Assembly (NCBI RefSeq): GCF_022458985.1
Contig: NC_061786.1
Span: 16,498,974 to 16,562,973 of the forward strand
Direction: 5' to 3'
DNA: 64,000 nucleotides
From: Mugil cephalus
Taxonomy: Eukaryota; Chordata; Actinopteri; Mugiliformes; Mugilidae
The notes beneath the pieces were generated by a model. It saw only the letters and a list, made by a program, of their open reading frames with translations. It was not told where the DNA came from and did no database searches. The first letter of the stretch is position 1; each line of letters begins with the position of its first letter. Made by a program: the position numbers and the translations under genes. Below, in pieces: positions 33,008 through 44,941 of the stretch.

Positions 33008-33468
33008 TGAACACATAAGCACTGTTTATTTCATGAGCACTCTGACAGTAGTAAACTGCTGCATCTTCAGTCTGAACTCCACTGATCGTCAAAGCAGCGT
33101 TCACTCCATCACTTGTACCAGAAAATCTAGACTTGTTGGATTTTTACCCAGATTGATGACCAACTTTGGAGCTTGTCCTGGTTTCTGCTGATACCAGAAT
33201 ACTCTACTGTCTCCATCTGACCACACATGAGCTTTTGGGTTGATTTTACAGCTCATAGTGACAGTGGATCCTGGAGTAGATGTCTTTACTGGAGGCTGAG
33301 TCACAGTCACCTGACCACTGCATCCTGCAGACAAAAACAAATGATTGATTTCTCAGCAGAAATAAATGAGAGAAAAGGCAGCACATGATGAGTGAAATGT
33401 TGCTGAGAGAATGAACCTGTGAAGCAGCAGCAGGCCAGCGTCCAGATGAGGATGGTGATGAGAGTCAT
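33008..33468 (-). pseudogene. Va-H: V pseudogene (10-bp deletion)
   Basis: Same subfamily as Va-E ([20 protein letters not shown]). Leader 33417-33468 and V exon 33008-33324. Against Va-E, ten bases are missing at 33131/33132 in the CDR2-framework 3 region, shifting the frame after NPTS. RSS heptamer 33001-33007 and nonamer 32980-32988 intact, so it can be joined but not read. J-H and Ca-H downstream are intact and could serve other V segments. Confidence 0.9.
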
Positions 33469-33533
33469 GGTGGTTGTGGTTTCTGCTGTGTTGACTGACA
33501 GATCTGAGTCCTGCAGTGTTGAACTCACAGGAC

Positions 33534-33578
33534 TATAAACCTTCTCAGTTGAGTGGAGGATCAGCTGACCATGCAAAG
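33534..33578 (-). promoter_or_regulatory. Va-H promoter
   Basis: Octamer variant 33571-33578; TATA-like box 33534-33539. Confidence 0.6.
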
Positions 33579-34146
33579 CCTCCTCTCTATGGAAATCATT
33601 TCTCTGCTCTCAACACACTGAAGGCAACCAGGGACACAACATCAGGAGAAATACTCTTTGGATTTAAACCATCTATGATCTGAATGGAACACAAGAAAAT
33701 ATTTACATCACAAACACAACTAAGGATTTAAGGATGAGTTTGTGTTCACTGTGGTTTGTATTTCTACTTTCTAACATTCAATTCATCAGAGTGAAGATCA
33801 TATATAGAGTTTTAGTCATAATTCATCATTTGTTGTAAAACATTGTGATAAAAGTATCATGTACATTTAATCATGTGTCAGCTGATTTAAATTTAGGAAT
33901 CAATGACATTTCTAAAAGGAGACTGAGGTTTCTCTTTCAGTTGTAGAAAAGTAAAGTTACATTTAAATCATACAATGACTTTTTAAAAATGATTTCAACA
34001 TCCATGTGATTACACATCATAACACATTCACAAAAGTGTATTTTTTGCTGTGTTATCAGAAGAATCAGAGTTTTTTCAGAGGACAGATGTTTGTTCTCAG
34101 AGCAGGAGGTTTTTGTACGGCCTCTTAATGAGTTTGTATCACTGTG

Positions 34147-34184
34147 GTGGACTTTTGGTGGAGGAACCAAACTCACGGTTGACT
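34147..34184 (+). CDS. J-H: light-chain J segment
   Basis: Encodes [12 protein letters not shown] (ACG for Thr instead of ACC). RSS nonamer 34108-34116, 23-bp spacer, heptamer 34140-34146; donor at 34185. Confidence 0.92.
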
Positions 34185-34654
34185 GTAAGTACCTTTTTCG
34201 TTGTAGCTTCTTACTTTTGTAACAATCCTTATTATATTTAGTGAGAATGTGATTGAGTTCATTGATTTTTTGTTTTTGCATTTTTCGTTATTTAACAAAA
34301 CTGATCCAATGTTTTAACTGTGACAAGAAACTGGACAGAGATCAATATTAACTCAGTATATAGTAACTGAAATGATCATAATAAATCATTAGTTTTCTAA
34401 TATTTTATTTCACGATGACTTTGAATTATTCTCTGTTTAAAATGTTTTAAATTAACATGTGATCGATGTCAAGTTGTAAGACTCAAAACGTAACATCAGT
34501 AGTTTAATGTTATTTTCTTTTATCCATTTTTAACATAGAAACAGTTTTTAGATTAAAGTGTGATGTGGATTTCAGTTAGTGATAAATATCATTTCATCAG
34601 AAAATGCCGATCACCTTGGTGTTCACGCTTCATTCATTTCACATGTTGTTTAAA

Positions 34655-34674
34655 GGAAGTGAAAGAGACAGATG
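34655..34674 (+). promoter_or_regulatory. Intronic composite element (cluster H)
   Basis: GGAAGTGAAA 34655-34664, CAGATG 34669-34674; neighbouring bases vary (GTTGTTTAAA) while the core does not. Confidence 0.6.
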
Positions 34675-34985
34675 TCAAAGTTTTAACTGTCTTCACATGA
34701 ATGTTTGAGCTCTGTCAGTTTAAAGATGGAAAATCATCCCAGAGATGAGTTATTCACTGTCACACATTGTGAAACAGATATGAAGACGTCATCAATGATT
34801 AATATTAATTGATGTTTTAGTGACATTTCCACTTGAATCATGAGGCTGATGGTCTGATACTGAGAGATTTATGAGTCCAACAGCGGCACAAGTTCTTGTG
34901 GTTCATTGATAAATTACTAGAAATGTCATCTTCCTTTATTAGCAGCCTTCATCCTGACTCCTTTGTATTTGTGTCTCTCCTCCAG

Positions 34986-35308
34986 TGGGTGTGGTGCGTC
35001 CCACCCTGAGCGTCCTCCCCCCCTCCAGAGAGGAGCTGCAGCAGAGCAGTGCCACACTGGTGTGTCTGGCCAGCGGGGGCTCCCCCTCGACCTGGAGTCT
35101 GGGCTGGAAGGTGGGGGGCAGCAGCAGGTCCTCGGGGGTGTCCCGCAGCGTGGAGGTCCTGGGGGGGGACGGCCACTACAGCTGGAGCAGCTCCCTGAGC
35201 CTCACTGCAGACCAGTGGAGGAAGGCGGGCTCAGTGAGCTGTGAGGCCAGTCTGAATGGACAGAGCCCTGTCACTCAAACCCTGGAGCCTGACCGCTGCT
35301 CAGAGTAG
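34986..35308 (+). CDS. Ca-H: light-chain constant exon
   Basis: Intact copy closest to the Ca consensus (RPTLSV, SGGSPS, SSRSSG, LTADQW, QTLEPDRCSE). Stop TAG 35306-35308. AATAAA 35480-35485. Confidence 0.93.
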
Positions 35309-36189
35309 AGCTTCAGCAACTCTTCCTGTCTGGAAATGATGCTTCTGATACTTTCATCAAGCTGCACATCTTCTCTCTTCTCATATTTGCTCAACACGCG
35401 ACCGTCCTTTCATTTCTCCACGATTCTGCTTTTTAACAATTATCGTAAAAATGCTGATAAAATTTCATGCACATGAAAGAATAAACTGATATTTCATAAA
35501 ATCATCATCTTTGTCATTTATTTAAATATTATTTACACACACACTTAATGCAATAGATGTGACTTTTGTAGCAGTTGTGCTGAGGATCTAAGAGGTCTAC
35601 TGTAGAGGTAGAGGAGAGGAAGAGAAGTTCTCAGCCGTGTTAAAAGTATTGCTGAGGTCTAAAAGAATTCAAATGTCTCCATTAGCAGAGTCTGAGGACA
35701 GAAATAGATCATGGAAACTGACAGAAAAGAAGAATATGTGTTGAATGTGAGACAGAGACACGAGCACAGAGAAAAAAAGTGTTTCCATCACTCAAAATGA
35801 AATCATAATGGTGGCAACAAATGTTCAACATCTGATAATAAAAGTTAAATCATCATATGATGCAGGTCTGTGTTTGATCTACATTTGGAGACTTTAACAA
35901 GATAAACTACCTGGTTGATGGCTTCATATTTTGAAGATTGAAGATTCATTATACAATTTTCAGATTTTTTTGGTATGGACGCAAAACAAATTATATCAGA
36001 TGTAAATAGTGTTTGTATGTGAGTGTAAATGTGTGTTTAGTGCTTGGTGAGGTTACTGTCAGCTCTGTGTTCAGTGGTCTGTGTCAGAGTCTCTTCCTCT
36101 TCAGCAGCTGCAGTCGGTTCCTGCTGTAACAGCTCAGAGTCTCTGCAGTCTGACTGAGGGAGGTTTTTGTACGACCACAAATCACTGTG

Positions 36190-36651
36190 TGAACACAGGA
36201 GCACTGTTTATGAGATGAACACTCTTACAGTAGTAAACTGCTGCATCTTCAGTCTGAACTCCACTGATGGTCAAAGAGAAGTCAGAGTTTCTTCCACTGC
36301 CACTAAACCGATCTGGTGTTCCTGATGCACGTGTGTTGGAAGAATGTATCAGGAGCTTTGGAGGTTGTCCAGATTTCTGTTCATACCAGTACATACAGTA
36401 ACCACTGCATCCAACATCCTGGCTGGTCTTACAGGTCATAGTGACAGTGGATCCTGGAGTAAATGTCTCTACTGGAGGCTGAGTCACAGTCACCTGACCA
36501 CTGCATCCTGCAGACAAAAACAAATGATTGATTTCTCAGCAGAAATAAATGAGAGAAAAGGCAGCACATGATGAGTGAAATGTTGCTGAGAGAATGTACC
36601 TGTGAAGCAGCAGCAGGCCAGCGTCCAGATGAGGATGGTGATGAGAGTCAT
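36190..36651 (-). CDS. Va-I: V segment with CDR1 cysteine pair, no own J-C
   Basis: Leader 36600-36651, V exon 36190-36507, frame open. RSS heptamer 36183-36189, nonamer 36162-36170. CDR1 [11 protein letters not shown] has cysteines three residues apart, the tightest loop of the set. Gln in WYQQK is Glu (WYEQKSG). The leader donor is GTACAT where the other Va genes have GTTCAT. Followed by Vb-5 and the 2.5-kb block, not by a J. Confidence 0.91.
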
Positions 36652-36716
36652 GGTGGTTGTGGTTTCTGCTGTGTTGACTGACAGATCTGAGTCCTGCAGT
36701 GTTGAACTCACAGGAC

Positions 36717-36761
36717 TATAAACCTTCTCAGTTGACTGGAGGATCAGCTGACCATGCAAAG
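36717..36761 (-). promoter_or_regulatory. Va-I promoter
   Basis: Octamer variant 36754-36761; TATA-like box 36717-36722. Confidence 0.65.
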
Positions 36762-37200
36762 CCTCCTCTCTATGGAAATCATTTCTCTGCTCTCAACACA
36801 CTGAAGGCAACCAGGGACACAACATCAGGAGAAATACTCTTTGGATTTAAACCATCTATGATCTGAATGGAACGCAAGAAAATACTGACATTAGAAATGC
36901 TGCTGAAGATTAGTTTCACTGTTGTTAGTTCATGTCTCAATCCTTCACTTTTTACTCTTGTAGCATCAACGCAGAGTAGTTATCAATATATTGGAGGGAA
37001 ATCTATGTTAAACGTACGTGTTTTAAAAGTGTCAGTTAGTTTATTTCATTTTTATTTAGATTCATCGTGTTTCTGCTTGATGACTCTAGTGTTGTGTTCA
37101 CTGGACCACTTCTCCTCATCACTGTCTCTTCACCAACTCTCTGTACCTGTAGCCTTCAGTCAGACTGGAGGAGGTTTTTGTACGACAACAAATCACTGTG

Positions 37201-37672
37201 TGAACGCATCATCACTATGGAAGCCAAGACAGTAATAATCTCCAGCATCTTCAGCCTGAAATCCACTGATGGTTAAAGTGTACTGAGAACCAGATCTACT
37301 GCCTCTGAATCTAGATGGAGTTCCTGAGTAGAGAGTTGATAATGAGATTATATGAGAAGTTTAGGAGGCTGTCCAGGTTTCTGAAGGTACCAGGCTAGAT
37401 CATTCCCTATATTTGAACTCCCTGTGGCGCTGATGGTCACAGTCCCTTCAACACTGACAGACTTGTATTTATCAGCCTGAGTCAGAAAATTGTTGCCAGA
37501 TGACTCTGAAATGAGAAATAAACAACGTTAAGATGAAAAGTTTGATATCAATTAAAATAACTGGAGTTTAGAGCAAAGGATTAAAATGAACTGAGATAGT
37601 TTTTAAAAACATATCAACGTCTCTCACCCTGAGTCAGAAAGCCCAACATGACAGAGTTATTGGAAACATCAT
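37201..37672 (-). pseudogene. Vb-5: V pseudogene (leader and CDR2 frameshifts)
   Basis: V exon 37201-37505, leader 37628-37672. The leader lacks four bases present in Vb-6, giving an early stop. The V exon has two extra bases around CDR2, with TAA directly after PPKLLI. RSS heptamer 37194-37200 and nonamer 37173-37181 intact. Position 23 is Ala. Part of the block duplicated with Vb-7. Confidence 0.88.
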
Positions 37673-37859
37673 CCTGATGCAGTTTTCAGTGTGAGTGCAT
37701 GAAAACAGTTCAGAGTCTCTGTGACACAAGAACTTAAACTCTGAGGAGCAGTGATGCAGAAAAATCATGCAAAACACATTTGAAGGAGGCAAACACACAT
37801 CTGTTGTAATGAAACAGAGAAAGCAGAGGTGGTGTGAGGTGACAGTTCATCTCCTCCTG

Positions 37860-40355
37860 AGGATCATTCAGCCATTTAAAGTCCATTTTACTGCATCATT
37901 TTGTCACCTGGAAACTTTTCTCTAACGACCTTCTTCTTTGACTTCGTCTCATGAACAGGTGCATCGTGTCCCCTGCTTGCAAATTTGATCCATTGTGAGG
38001 TTTCCCTTAAGATTCAACACAAACTTCTTTTAGACAGAATGAAACAAATGAAGACCTGAAGTTTCCTTCTATTTACGTTGTGAGTGAAACGTCCTAAGAG
38101 ATCAGCTGATTGCTACCATCACCAGATCAAGATTTTGAAATGATAATTTTGGTAGATATCACACATCCCTGTATCGTTACTATGAGCACATTTATTTATG
38201 GAAACTTATGATTAGATAACGGCTGGAATATCCTTCTTGTTGATGACGATCTTTTAGATTAGATTAATGAGACGTGTAGCTAAAGTTTATCATTGTTATT
38301 CTCAAAAAGGACTGAATAGAGGATCAACATTTAACTCTGAATCATCAACATGAAAGGAAATAAGTTGTCTAACATACTTCATATCAGTCATATCTGTGCT
38401 AAATGCATGAATCAGCTTTTATTCCTTCAGAGGTAGGACTGTGTAATTCATATGTGGTGATACGTCTGGCACAGAACCCGTCTGACACGGGCATTAAAGT
38501 CTGAGTTTCACTTCTCCTTCCAGTGGGGGGAAGCTTCTGTAAATGTGGGACTGTGTTCGTGTGAGCAGCAATCTCCTGCAACATGTCTGCATGAAGTCTA
38601 ACTTTAGGGATGTTTTTTATGGAACTGCTTTTAGACCACGTGGAGATGTGACATGTTCTCTCTGACCATCAAGTGAGTGAATTCAGGTAGAGAAATGACT
38701 TTGGCTGCAGAGACACAGAAGCCAGCTATTAAACATTGTACTGTGTAGATTATCTGGAGGAGAGTTCAAACGTGAAAAAGAATTTAAATGAATCACATGA
38801 GGTCAGGGAAGAGCGGCAAATATTCAAATCATGTACAAGAGAACAGACGCACAAGAGTGAGAATTTAACGGTCAACACTGCCCTCTTTTGTCAAAATAAG
38901 TCACTGCAAATAGATTTGGATAAAAATGATTGAGAAATGATTAACATGTCAGTCTCGATATGCTCAGTAGACATTGGAGCAAGAGGCTTACATTGACAAA
39001 GACATAGATTGTATCTTTATGTGTATTTGTGCATAATTTTGTGTCTATAAATATGCATTTGTAGTGTTTTGGATATTTGTGTCTGGTCTGGGTTCATTTA
39101 GTGGTTGTTTTGATGTCCTTTAAGGTCATTGTGGTCATTTTGTAATTTATTTTCCATTTCCTCGTAGCTGAAACACAAAATGCTGAGGCTCAATTGAAGC
39201 AGAGGCCCTCGTGAACAGTAGACTCAGAAAAAGCTTCACATTCACTGAGACACAAATCAATTCAGGTTTAATAACTTACACACTGTATGGATTTTATTTC
39301 ACGCCAGAAGTTTTTGGATTCAGGACAAACAGCGACACACTCGCTTCGCGGTCTTCGATCACACATCGCTCGTCTAACTGGAATGTGTGCTCTGGTCAAA
39401 AGCCACGTATTGATGTACAGTGTGTACTCAGGATTTGTGTCACCCTGTTGAGTACCATGTGAGTGTGTTTTCCTGCACTGAGCGTCTGTTAAAGGTTTTC
39501 AGTGATTGTCTCAAATTTCCAAGGAATTACCTCTAAACCAAACTCCTCTGGTACTCCAAGCAGGATAACAGCAATTTCCAAATACTGCTCAACTCAAATC
39601 TGAGCGTCTCAGGCTTTTTTTTTCTCTTTTTTCCCCCGACACATTAAATGGCTTGGAGTTCATAATGACACTGATTGGTTGGTTCACAAAAACATGCTGA
39701 AAAATGTCTAAATTGTCTTTTTGTTGAGTTAGTTACAAGTATAAAACAATGATATACATACTGAAAGCTGTTAAAAATACATGACATTACATAATATAAA
39801 AACAAATGCAAAGTCTTCCTCCAGTTCAGATCATTTCATACAGTATTTGTGTTGTTTTTACCGACAGTAAGGCATCTATTACAGAAGGCACAGCTGTAGA
39901 CAAACACAAAAAAATGTAGAAAATGTGGCTTTTAGGCACGGTGAGGTGTTTTTTTGTTTTTTTGTTTTTTTCATGAAGCAAACGGATGGTTTGCATAATT
40001 TGTAGAAGAGCCTGCACAGTGAATTGGAAGGCTGAGGTGTGTGAAGTCAGAGTTGGGTTAAGGACGACGTTCTGGTGCCCGTTAACACCCTCAACTGGCA
40101 CCAGACGACTGAAACTCATTAAAATGAAGACAAATACAAAATGCTGAATCGCTCCTTTGGCTTTAAGTGAGATGTGGAGTGAAACAAGGACACAGACGTG
40201 GCTGGTTACAGTTTTCCGTGACTCTTTCCAATCTATTGGACCCAGTCAGAGAGCACATGTGTGACCAAACACAACCATGAAAAGAAAATCATTTGGAGAG
40301 TATCCTGGAAAATAAAGACTAACAGGAACGTTCATTCATTACAAAACCTTTATCT
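37860..40355. repeat. 2.5-kb duplicated non-Ig block, left copy
   Basis: Nearly identical to 49830-52322 next to pak2. Contains no long ORF, RSS or Ig exon on either strand; I do not recognise it. The left end is continuous with the Vb 5' flank (CCATTTAAAGTCCATTTTACTGC); the right end breaks off sharply after TTTATCTGAGA, where Vb 3' flank resumes. Confidence 0.75.
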
Positions 40356-40554
40356 GAGAAATTTAAGTTAAACATATGTGTTTTAAAAGTGTCAGTGACT
40401 TTATTTCATTTTGATTGAAATAACAGACACTTGATGACTCTAGTGTTGTGTTCACTGGACCAGTTCTCCTCATCACTGTCTCTTCACCAACTCTCTGCAC
40501 CTGCAAACTTCAGTCAGACTGGAGGAGGTTTTTGTACGACTCTATTTCACTGTG

Positions 40555-41031
40555 TGAACGTTAAATCAGTATGCCAGCCAAGACAGTAATAATCTCCAGC
40601 ATCTTCAGTCTGAAATCCACTGATGGTTAAAGTGTACTGAGAACCAGATCTACTGCCTCTGAATCTAGACGGAGTTCCTGAGTAGAGAGTTGATGATGAA
40701 CGTATAAGAAGTTTAGGAGGCTGTCCAGGTTTCTGAAGGTACCAGGCTAGATCGTTCCCTATATTTGAACTCCCTGTGGCGCTGATGGTCACAGTCCCTC
40801 CAACAGTGACAGACTTGGATTTATCAGCCTGAGTCAGAAAATTGTTGGCAAATGACTCTGAAATGAGAAATAAACAACGTTAAGAAGAAAAGTTTGATAT
40901 CAATTAAAATAACTAAAGTTTAGAGCAAAGGATTAAAATTAAGTCAGATAGTTTTTAAAAACACATCATCGACGTCTCTCACCCTGAGTCAGAAAACCCA
41001 ACATGACAATCAGAGTTATTGGAAACATCAT
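40555..41031 (-). CDS. Vb-6: V segment with open frame but no Cys23
   Basis: Leader 40983-41031 ([16 protein letters not shown]), V exon 40555-40857, frame open. RSS heptamer 40548-40554, 12-bp spacer, nonamer 40527-40535. Framework: [25 protein letters not shown] (Ala where Cys23 is expected), [16 protein letters not shown], then Cys104 in [10 protein letters not shown]. Without Cys23 the standard intradomain disulfide cannot form. It has no J or C nearby; the next J is J-J at 46.1 kb. Either a non-functional gene that keeps its frame, or a V domain without the disulfide. Confidence 0.85.
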
Positions 41032-41734
41032 CCTGATGCAGTTTTCAGTGTGAGTGCATGAAAACAGTTCAGACTCTCTGTGACACAAGAACTTAAACTC
41101 TGAGGAGCAGTGATGCAGAAGAATCATGCAAAACACATTTGAAGGCGGCAAACACACATCTGTTGTAATGAAACAGAGAAAGCAGAGGTGGTGTGAGGTG
41201 ACAGTTCATCTCCTCCTGAGGATCATTCAACCATCACATTCAGACACGTTCATTTACATCATTTACATTTAAATGTTGTTTCTCTTCATGACAAACATTT
41301 TATTTTCTATGTTTATAGTCTTTCTCCTTACTGTGTCTTCATTAACAGGTGCTCAGCATCCTCTGCTGGTAAACTGGATCAACACTAGTCTGACTCTGAA
41401 CTGTAACATGATGTAGCTCAGAGCCACAAGTTGTTAGTTTAGAGTAAAGACCAGAAAGAGGATCAAACATCCAGCATGTCTCTAAATGTTAGAAAATCTA
41501 CCTTTAAACTCCTCTGAATCTCACTGATTAATGTCAGGTTTGTTGAATCTGAACAAAATCTGAAGTCTCCACAGTTTATCTACAACTTGACAGAGAAACA
41601 TTAATCTGTGTGTAGCTGCTGCTTGACTGTTTACTATCTCAGGTTTAATGCTGCCATGAATCAAGATATTAGATAAAATACCAAACACATTTCACCATTG
41701 TATTGTCTTAAACAAGTAGAAACTTCCAGGCTGG

Positions 41735-42035
41735 GAAGATATGATAAAATACAAAAACCTTTGCCTTGTCCACAAAATCTTGCACAGCACAGCTCCTCCC
41801 TCTCTTAACTCACTCAAAATCCAACAAAAAATAGTAATAAGCAAAACCACAAGAGGGACCACACATGGAGGCCTGTTAGCCCCCGTCAGAAAAAGCAGAT
41901 TTGTTCAACTATCCTTCTCTATCAGATCAACTCAGGACTGGAACTCATGACCTCCTCAAACTGGAGACATACGTACCTACTCCACATTCACTGCTCACCT
42001 TAAAACATGGCTTGACTCACACACTGCTTTATATT
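41735..42035 (+). mobile_element. Degenerate LINE 3' ORF fragment (copy 3)
   Basis: Third copy of the fragment at 956-1270, retaining the GATATGATAAAATAC start lost in copy 2. Confidence 0.5.
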
Positions 42036-42486
42036 AAATAAGTGAGGACAGAGCCGGCCCAAGCCTCCATGGGCCCTAAACACAATTAGATGTTGCTGTA
42101 TTTTTGCCAGTAATACTGATTGTTGATCATGCACACACCTACTATAAAGTCATTGCAGCTCTGATTGTCCTATTGTCAGTCTGACATGTCTTCACACATG
42201 TATGTGTTACATGCTGAAATTACGCTGTTTCAGGTGTAATGAAGTTTATTTCTGTTGCAGCTCCACAGCATGCACAGTCAAAACTACTGTGAATCAGTTA
42301 AAATACACAAACATTATAAATTTTGGTTTATTATTTTTGGTTTCAAAAACTGCAACAATAATTTCTAGTGCAAGGACAACAATAAAGTGCAACAACAAAT
42401 AAAATCACTTAGATGTGTAAAGAATAATAACAGACTTAACTGTACAAAACCGACAGAATAAAATAAAATATCAAACAAATACTTAA

Positions 42487-42735
42487 CCCTTGTATGGTAT
42501 TCGGGTGAAAATGACCCGTTTCAGAATTTTACAAGAAGAAAAATAGTACAAGTATAAATTTTTTCTACCTGAAACTCAAAGGCCTTAGCTTATTTTCTGT
42601 GATAAACATGTATAAAGAAACAAACAAACAAAAAAAATAGCACACATGCTACTATACCCCACACATTTACATCCTTCATATGGTCTTCAGGTCATTTTAA
42701 TCCGCATACACAGAGACACACAGAAACATGCCCAC
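42487..42735 (+). mobile_element. piggyBac relic, left end only
   Basis: Starts CCCTTGTATGGTATTCGGG directly after a TTAA (42483-42486), the piggyBac target site, and follows the element at 22692 up to a CA tract (about 42735-42763). There it switches to the sequence found after 8871. The transposase region is absent. Confidence 0.75.
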
Positions 42736-43504
42736 ACACACACACACACATACACACACACACAGAGCCCTGATTACCCTGCAATCAACACCTGAGACGC
42801 TGCTTTGGGATTATTAGCTATGAAACTCTGCTAAGTCTGCGTTTAGGCTTCATTTCACCCAAACTGCATCTGAAATAGCTTTGATATGCTTCCGTTTGTT
42901 ATTCAGCATTAACATTCAGATGTTTTCCTTTAGTTTTTTCCTCTTGTACCTAGTGTAAGTTGGTTTCATATGAAATCAGCCACAGTTAAAATCCATGTCT
43001 GCTGTCATTTACAGGGCTTTGTCCAACATAGACCAGAGGTGATGGTGCTTGACGTCTTCCAGAGGTCTGCAGAAAGTTCAACGTGACGACAAGATGAAGA
43101 CAAGACTCACTGTATTTTTAAGGCAGACATGAAGAACACTTCATTTATTCCTGGATGTTTTTACTTTTGTCTTTTTCTGTGTTTGCATTTATGTACTTAT
43201 TTATATTTGTGTGTGGATGGTTGTGATTTATGAGCATTATGTGTTGACTTTTTTTCCTGAATTATCTTGCGCTGTGATAGTCTGTTCTAAAAATGATAAA
43301 TGGACCACTTTCAGAACCTGCTTCACTGTTTCATTGTTTTGTAAATACTGTATTTGAAAAAATCTCTTAAACAGTTATTTAGGACACGTGACTACGTACC
43401 AGTGGTGGTCCGTCAGGGCCTGCAAGACCTCCTCTGCTGGCCTAACAAATATCTGAATAACAGGCTTTATTATATTTTCCATGAATACCTATTAAATAAT
43501 CCCT

Positions 43505-44240
43505 AAAGGTCTGTTCACCACCAGCCTGAACCGTTGATACAAGGCAGCATGGATCCATGCTTTCATGTTGTTTACGCCAAATTGTGACCCTGCCATCTGA
43601 ATGTCACAGCTGAAATCAAGACTCGTCAGACCAGCCAACGTTTCTCCAATCTTCTATTGTCCAGCGTTGGTGAGCCTGTGTGAACTGCAGTCTCAGTTTC
43701 CTGTTCTTAGCTGACAGGAGTGGCACCCGGTGTGGTCTTCTGCTGCTGTAACCCATCTTCTTCAAGGTTGGACGTGTTGTGCGTTCAGAGATGGTATTCT
43801 GCATTCCTTGGTTGTGACCAGTGGTTATTTGAGTTACTGTTGCCTTTCTATCATCTCCAACCAGTCTGCCCATTCTCCTCTGACCTCTCACATCAACAAG
43901 ACATTTTCATTCACACAACTGCCGCTCACTGGATATTTTCTCTTTTTCAGACCATTCTCTGAAAACCCTAGAGATGGTTGTGTGTGAAAATCCCAGTAGA
44001 TCAGCAGTTTCTGAAACACTCAGACCATCAGCCCGTCTGGCACCAACAACCATACCACTTTCAAAGTCGCTTAAATCCCTGTTCTTCCCCATTCTGATGC
44101 TCGGTTTGAAATTCAACAAGTTATCTTGATCACCTCTACATGACTAAATGCATTGATCTGCAGCCATGTGATTGGCTGATTAGATATTTGTGTTAACCAG
44201 CAATTGGAAAGGTGTACCTAATAAAGTGGCCAGTGAGTGC
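43505..44240 (-). mobile_element. Tc1/mariner transposon relic (copy 2)
   Basis: Block copy of the relic at 11245-11978, with the same right inverted repeat (44211-44240) and the same missing left half. The second ORF piece stays open further, through HQRWTIEDWRNVGWSDES. Confidence 0.8.
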
Positions 44241-44280
44241 ATATGAAATGAATACATCTGAATTTAATTATCTATCCTTG

Positions 44281-44452
44281 TAGTGGCGCAGTGGAGTCGT
44301 GAGTGGCAGTGATGCCTCACAGCAAGAAGGTTCTGGGTTCAGATCCATTTCTGTGTGGAGTTTGCATGTTCTCCCTGTGTCTGTGTGGGTTCTCTCCAGG
44401 TACTCTGTCTTTGTTTGTCAGCCCTGAGATGGACTGGAGACCTGTCCAAAAG
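44281..44452 (+). mobile_element. SINE-like repeat (block copy)
   Basis: Copy of 12018-12190: GTGGCGCAGTGG at the start, GGTTCTGGGTTCAGATCC box B-like, GTTTGCATGTTCTCCCTGTG. Confidence 0.6.
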
Positions 44453-44941
44453 TTAAGTGTAGAAAGTTGTACTGAAACTTTGATCCTCCTCTCGAAGGAA
44501 TTGAAACAGATGTGATTTAAATGATCATGTATGAGAAACTTTTTCTTATTTTGTTAAATGAGGAGATCTGAGATCATAGAGAAGGAAAACAAAGAATTAG
44601 TTTATGTCGTTTTCATTGTAAACAGCTGGACAATGAATGAACAGAAACTGATTGTAAAGACAAATATTTAATCAGGCTAGTTTTTTGGTTGTTTTCATCA
44701 TATTAAATATCAAGTGGTGAAGCTCTTTATGTTTCTGTTTGCTAAATTAATAACATGTGAATCGAGTGAAGTTGTTTGTGTTGTGTGTTGAGTGCTTGGT
44801 GAGGTTACTGTCAGCTCTGTGTTCAGTGGTCTGTGTCAGAGTCTCTTCTTCTTCACCAGCTACAGTCGGTTCCTGCTGTAACAGCTCAGAGTCTCTGCAG
44901 TCTGACTGAGGGAGGTTTTTGTACAACGACAAATCACTGTG

